Assembly: GCA_019414725.1 (NCBI GenBank)
Contig: DXLM01000079.1
Span: 1-8,831 of the forward strand
DNA from: Bacteroides sp.
GTDB lineage: Bacteria; Bacteroidota; Bacteroidia; Bacteroidales; Bacteroidaceae
Direction of reading: 5' to 3'
Length of the DNA: 8,831 nt
Below the pieces are notes generated by a model. The model was not told the DNA's origin. It worked only from the letters and a program-made list of their open reading frames with translations, and did not search any database. Each line of letters starts with the position of its first letter. The first letter of the stretch is position 1. Positions 7,032 through 8,831 of the stretch are shown here, piece by piece. Made by a program: the position numbers and the translations under genes.

Positions 7032-7073
7032 GTGGTTAATGGTTAGTGACAGGTGGTTAGTGGTAATTGGCAC
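7032..7073. repeat. Imperfect 21-base tandem duplication between recN and rlmB
   Basis: Units 7032-7052 and 7053-7073 both begin GTGGTTA and agree at 16 of 21 positions. GGTTA-type words recur through the junction. The outer bases 7028-7035 (ATAAGTGG) and 7077-7084 (CCACTTAT) are an 8-bp inverted repeat that reaches into the recN 3' end. The duplication almost fills the 50-base gap and touches the recN stop codon. No promoter or Shine-Dalgarno sequence is visible in it. Confidence 0.7.
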
Positions 7074-8734
7074 TAGCCACTTATCAGCGCCTTTGCATTG
7101 TTCAGGGCTGCCTCTGTCAAGGTAGCCCCACTTAGCATATTGGCAATTTCTTTTACTCTTTCTTCATCAGTCAGGCGGCGGATGTGGCTGTTGGTGCCTG
7201 TTTCCGTATCTTCCTTATATACTTTATAATGAGTGATGCCGCGTGCTGCAATCTGGGGCAGGTGGGTGATGCTGATGACCTGACGGTTTTGTTTTCCCAT
7301 CTCCTGCATGATGAGCGCCATTTTCTCGGCGATGGAACCGGAAACTCCGGTGTCTATTTCATCAAAGATGATAGTAGGCAGTTTCACAGCTCCGGCTATC
7401 ATGGCTTTCAGCGAAAGCATGACACGGGCAATCTCACCACCCGATGCTACGGAAGCTACATTTTGTAATGTTCCATTCTTGTTGGCCGAAAACAGGAATG
7501 TCACACTGTCCATCCCTTTACTGTCCGGTTCCTTGCGCGGATTCAGTTCCACCACAAAGCGCACATTGGGCATACCGAGAGGAACCAGCAGGCTTTGCAT
7601 CTGTCTTTCAATGTGCTTGCCCGATTGGGAACGGAGTTTTGTCAACACAGCAGCTTGCTTTATCACTTTGTCATATAGCGTTTCTTTTTGGGCGGTAAGT
7701 TCTGCTATACGGTCATCAAAAGAAGTGATGGCGTTCAGCTTCTCATGATAGTCGGTTTGCACGGCTATCAATTCCTCTATTGTTTGTACGTGATGCTTCT
7801 GTTGCAAAGAGTAGATTAAGTTCAGGCGTTCATTTACATAATCCAGACGGGTGGGGTTGAACTCCACTTCCTCCTGTGCGCCTGCTATTTCATGCGACAG
7901 ATCTTTCAGCTCTATGTAACAACTGTCTAAACGCCCTATCCATTCCTGGGCACGTGTGTACACTCTCGCTATGTTATGCAGGGTTTGCATACATTCTTTG
8001 GTAGCGGACAACAGGCTGGCATCTTCCGAAGCCATTATTTGGTCCACTTTGTACAAGCCCGCTTTTATCTCTTCGGCATGATTCAAGGTTTCGGCTTCCT
8101 GTTCCAGTTCGGTTTGTTCTCCTTCCTGAAGGTTTGCATCATCCAGCTGTTCCAGTTGGAACCGGATGTAATCTTCATCCTTCCGGCTTTGCTCGGCTTG
8201 CGTTATGAAGTCGGCCAGCTGTTTGCATACGTTCCTGTACTCGGTATAAATATCCTTGTATGCTGAAAGTTCGTTGTCATCTTGTGCCAGGATATCCAAT
8301 ACATTCAATTGGAATCCCTCACTGTTGAGCAACAGGTTTTGATGCTGGCTATGTACATCTATCAGTTTCTCGCCCAGTTCCTTCATCTGCGCCAATGAGG
8401 CCGGAGTATCGTTTATGAATGCGCGGCTTTTACCTGATGCATATAACTCGCGGCGGATAATACATTCATCCGGATCATATTCCAAATCTCTTTGGGTAAA
8501 GAAAGGCTCCATCTGATAGGCGGAGATGTTGAAACGTGCTTCTACAATACATTTATTGGCGCCTTTCTTGATCGCTTTGATATCGGCCCGTTGTCCCAGT
8601 AACAAGCCGATAGCGCCTAGAATAATCGATTTACCGGCGCCGGTCTCTCCGGTGATGACAGAGAAGCCGGGGGTGAAACTGATATCCAATGTATCAATCA
8701 ATGCATAATTCTGTATATAGATAGATTGCAGCAT
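7073..8734 (-). CDS. recN: DNA repair ATPase RecN
   Basis: An SMC-like ABC ATPase that acts in double-strand-break repair with RecA in the cytosol. The product has 553 residues, the usual RecN length. The N-terminal ATPase half begins MLQSIYIQNYALID and carries Walker A GETGAGKS (29-36) and the DVHSQHQNL segment (126-134). The middle (about 150-380) is rich in Gln, Glu, Leu and Lys, as expected for the two antiparallel coiled-coil strands. The C-terminal half has the ABC signature SGGE (431-434), Walker B TIIFDEID (454-461) and the switch His in SITHLPQIA (His491). The frame is intact with no missing motif. The ATG at 8734 is preceded by AGGAG at a 7-base spacing, a rare clear ribosome binding site in this window. 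No promoter is visible up to the right edge, so the transcript probably starts further upstream. Confidence 0.97.
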   Translation of the reverse strand: MLQSIYIQNYALIDTLDISFTPGFSVITGETGAGKSIILGAIGLLLGQRADIKAIKKGANKCIVEARFNISAYQMEPFFTQRDLEYDPDECIIRRELYASGKSRAFINDTPASLAQMKELGEKLIDVHSQHQNLLLNSEGFQLNVLDILAQDDNELSAYKDIYTEYRNVCKQLADFITQAEQSRKDEDYIRFQLEQLDDANLQEGEQTELEQEAETLNHAEEIKAGLYKVDQIMASEDASLLSATKECMQTLHNIARVYTRAQEWIGRLDSCYIELKDLSHEIAGAQEEVEFNPTRLDYVNERLNLIYSLQQKHHVQTIEELIAVQTDYHEKLNAITSFDDRIAELTAQKETLYDKVIKQAAVLTKLRSQSGKHIERQMQSLLVPLGMPNVRFVVELNPRKEPDSKGMDSVTFLFSANKNGTLQNVASVASGGEIARVMLSLKAMIAGAVKLPTIIFDEIDTGVSGSIAEKMALIMQEMGKQNRQVISITHLPQIAARGITHYKVYKEDTETGTNSHIRRLTDEERVKEIANMLSGATLTEAALNNAKALISG

Positions 8735-8741
8735 ATTCTTG

Positions 8742-8746
8742 CTCCT
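8742..8746 (-). promoter_or_regulatory. Shine-Dalgarno sequence of recN
   Basis: AGGAG on the minus strand lies 7 bases before the recN ATG. The other genes here have A/T-rich leaders and no such site, so it supports this start and hints at stronger or differently regulated initiation. Confidence 0.65.
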
Positions 8747-8752
8747 TTTTAA

Positions 8753-8828
8753 TAATTTGCTGATTTGTCAATTTGCTAATTTGCTGCGCTGTTGTATTCC
8801 GCATGGTAATTAGCGCATTAGCACATTG
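8753..8828. repeat. Octamer repeats forming an inverted repeat upstream of recN
   Basis: Four consecutive 8-base units occupy 8753-8784 (TAATTTGC, TGATTTGT, CAATTTGC, TAATTTGC). A second run, 8805-8828, has three related octamers in the opposite orientation (GGTAATTA, GCGCATTA, GCACATTG). Consequently 8769-8785 and 8812-8828 are complementary at 15 of 17 positions, with a 26-base loop, and could form a hairpin in the recN leader just before the Shine-Dalgarno sequence. The repeat may continue past the right edge, where GCA follows in phase. Confidence 0.75.
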
Positions 8829-8831
8829 GCA

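Noticed and set aside
7023..7073. In-frame GTG start that would lengthen the RlmB-like protein by 17 residues
   Set aside because: The extra residues come from the 21-base repeat and overlap the recN stop codon. MLEKNEMIFGVRAV from 7022 matches the family start.
7308..7748. Open plus-strand frame opposite recN (146 codons)
   Set aside because: It is antisense to RecN's conserved C-terminal ATPase motifs, and no independent signal supports it.

Overview
The window looks like core chromosome from a Bacteroidales bacterium, most likely Bacteroides or Phocaeicola. Three things point there. The promoters fit the Bacteroidetes sigma pattern TTTG-N19/20-TAnnTTTG. Shine-Dalgarno sequences are nearly absent. 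The genes include a fused FeoA-FeoB transporter followed by a small Cys-rich FeoB-associated protein. I see no phage, transposon, CRISPR array or obvious defence genes.

Left part (1-2954, minus strand): a divergent promoter drives feoAB (ferrous iron uptake), followed 34 bases later by a 67-residue Cys-rich membrane protein gene. Eight bases further on lies the promoter of a tRNA-Cys(GCA) gene. The tRNA ends in a perfect 21-bp stem-loop that is probably its terminator. Bases 1-50 are the unidentified edge of whatever lies outside the window.

Middle (2955-4379): a 120-base divergent intergenic region carries back-to-back promoters for feoAB (minus) and tilS (plus). tilS encodes tRNA(Ile)-lysidine synthetase. 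Its promoter lies so close to the ATG that the mRNA is predicted to be leaderless. tilS converges on the next gene cluster across 138 bases holding an unusual repeat element that can fold into two mutually exclusive hairpins.

Right part (4518-8831, minus strand): recN (recombination and repair ATPase), an rlmB-like SpoU rRNA 2'-O-methyltransferase, and a secreted protein with an HtrA/trypsin-like N-terminal domain and C-terminal TPR repeats. Gaps are 50 and 36 bases with no recognisable promoter, so they probably form one transcript that begins beyond the right edge. The recN leader and the recN-rlmB junction carry short degenerate tandem repeats.

Most of the window is conserved housekeeping DNA and no wholly new multi-gene system is apparent. 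The best leads are the secreted protein, whose protease fold appears to have lost the catalytic His and Ser; the interleaved-hairpin repeat between tilS and that gene; the predicted leaderless tilS transcript; and the close coupling of the feo genes to tRNA-Cys.
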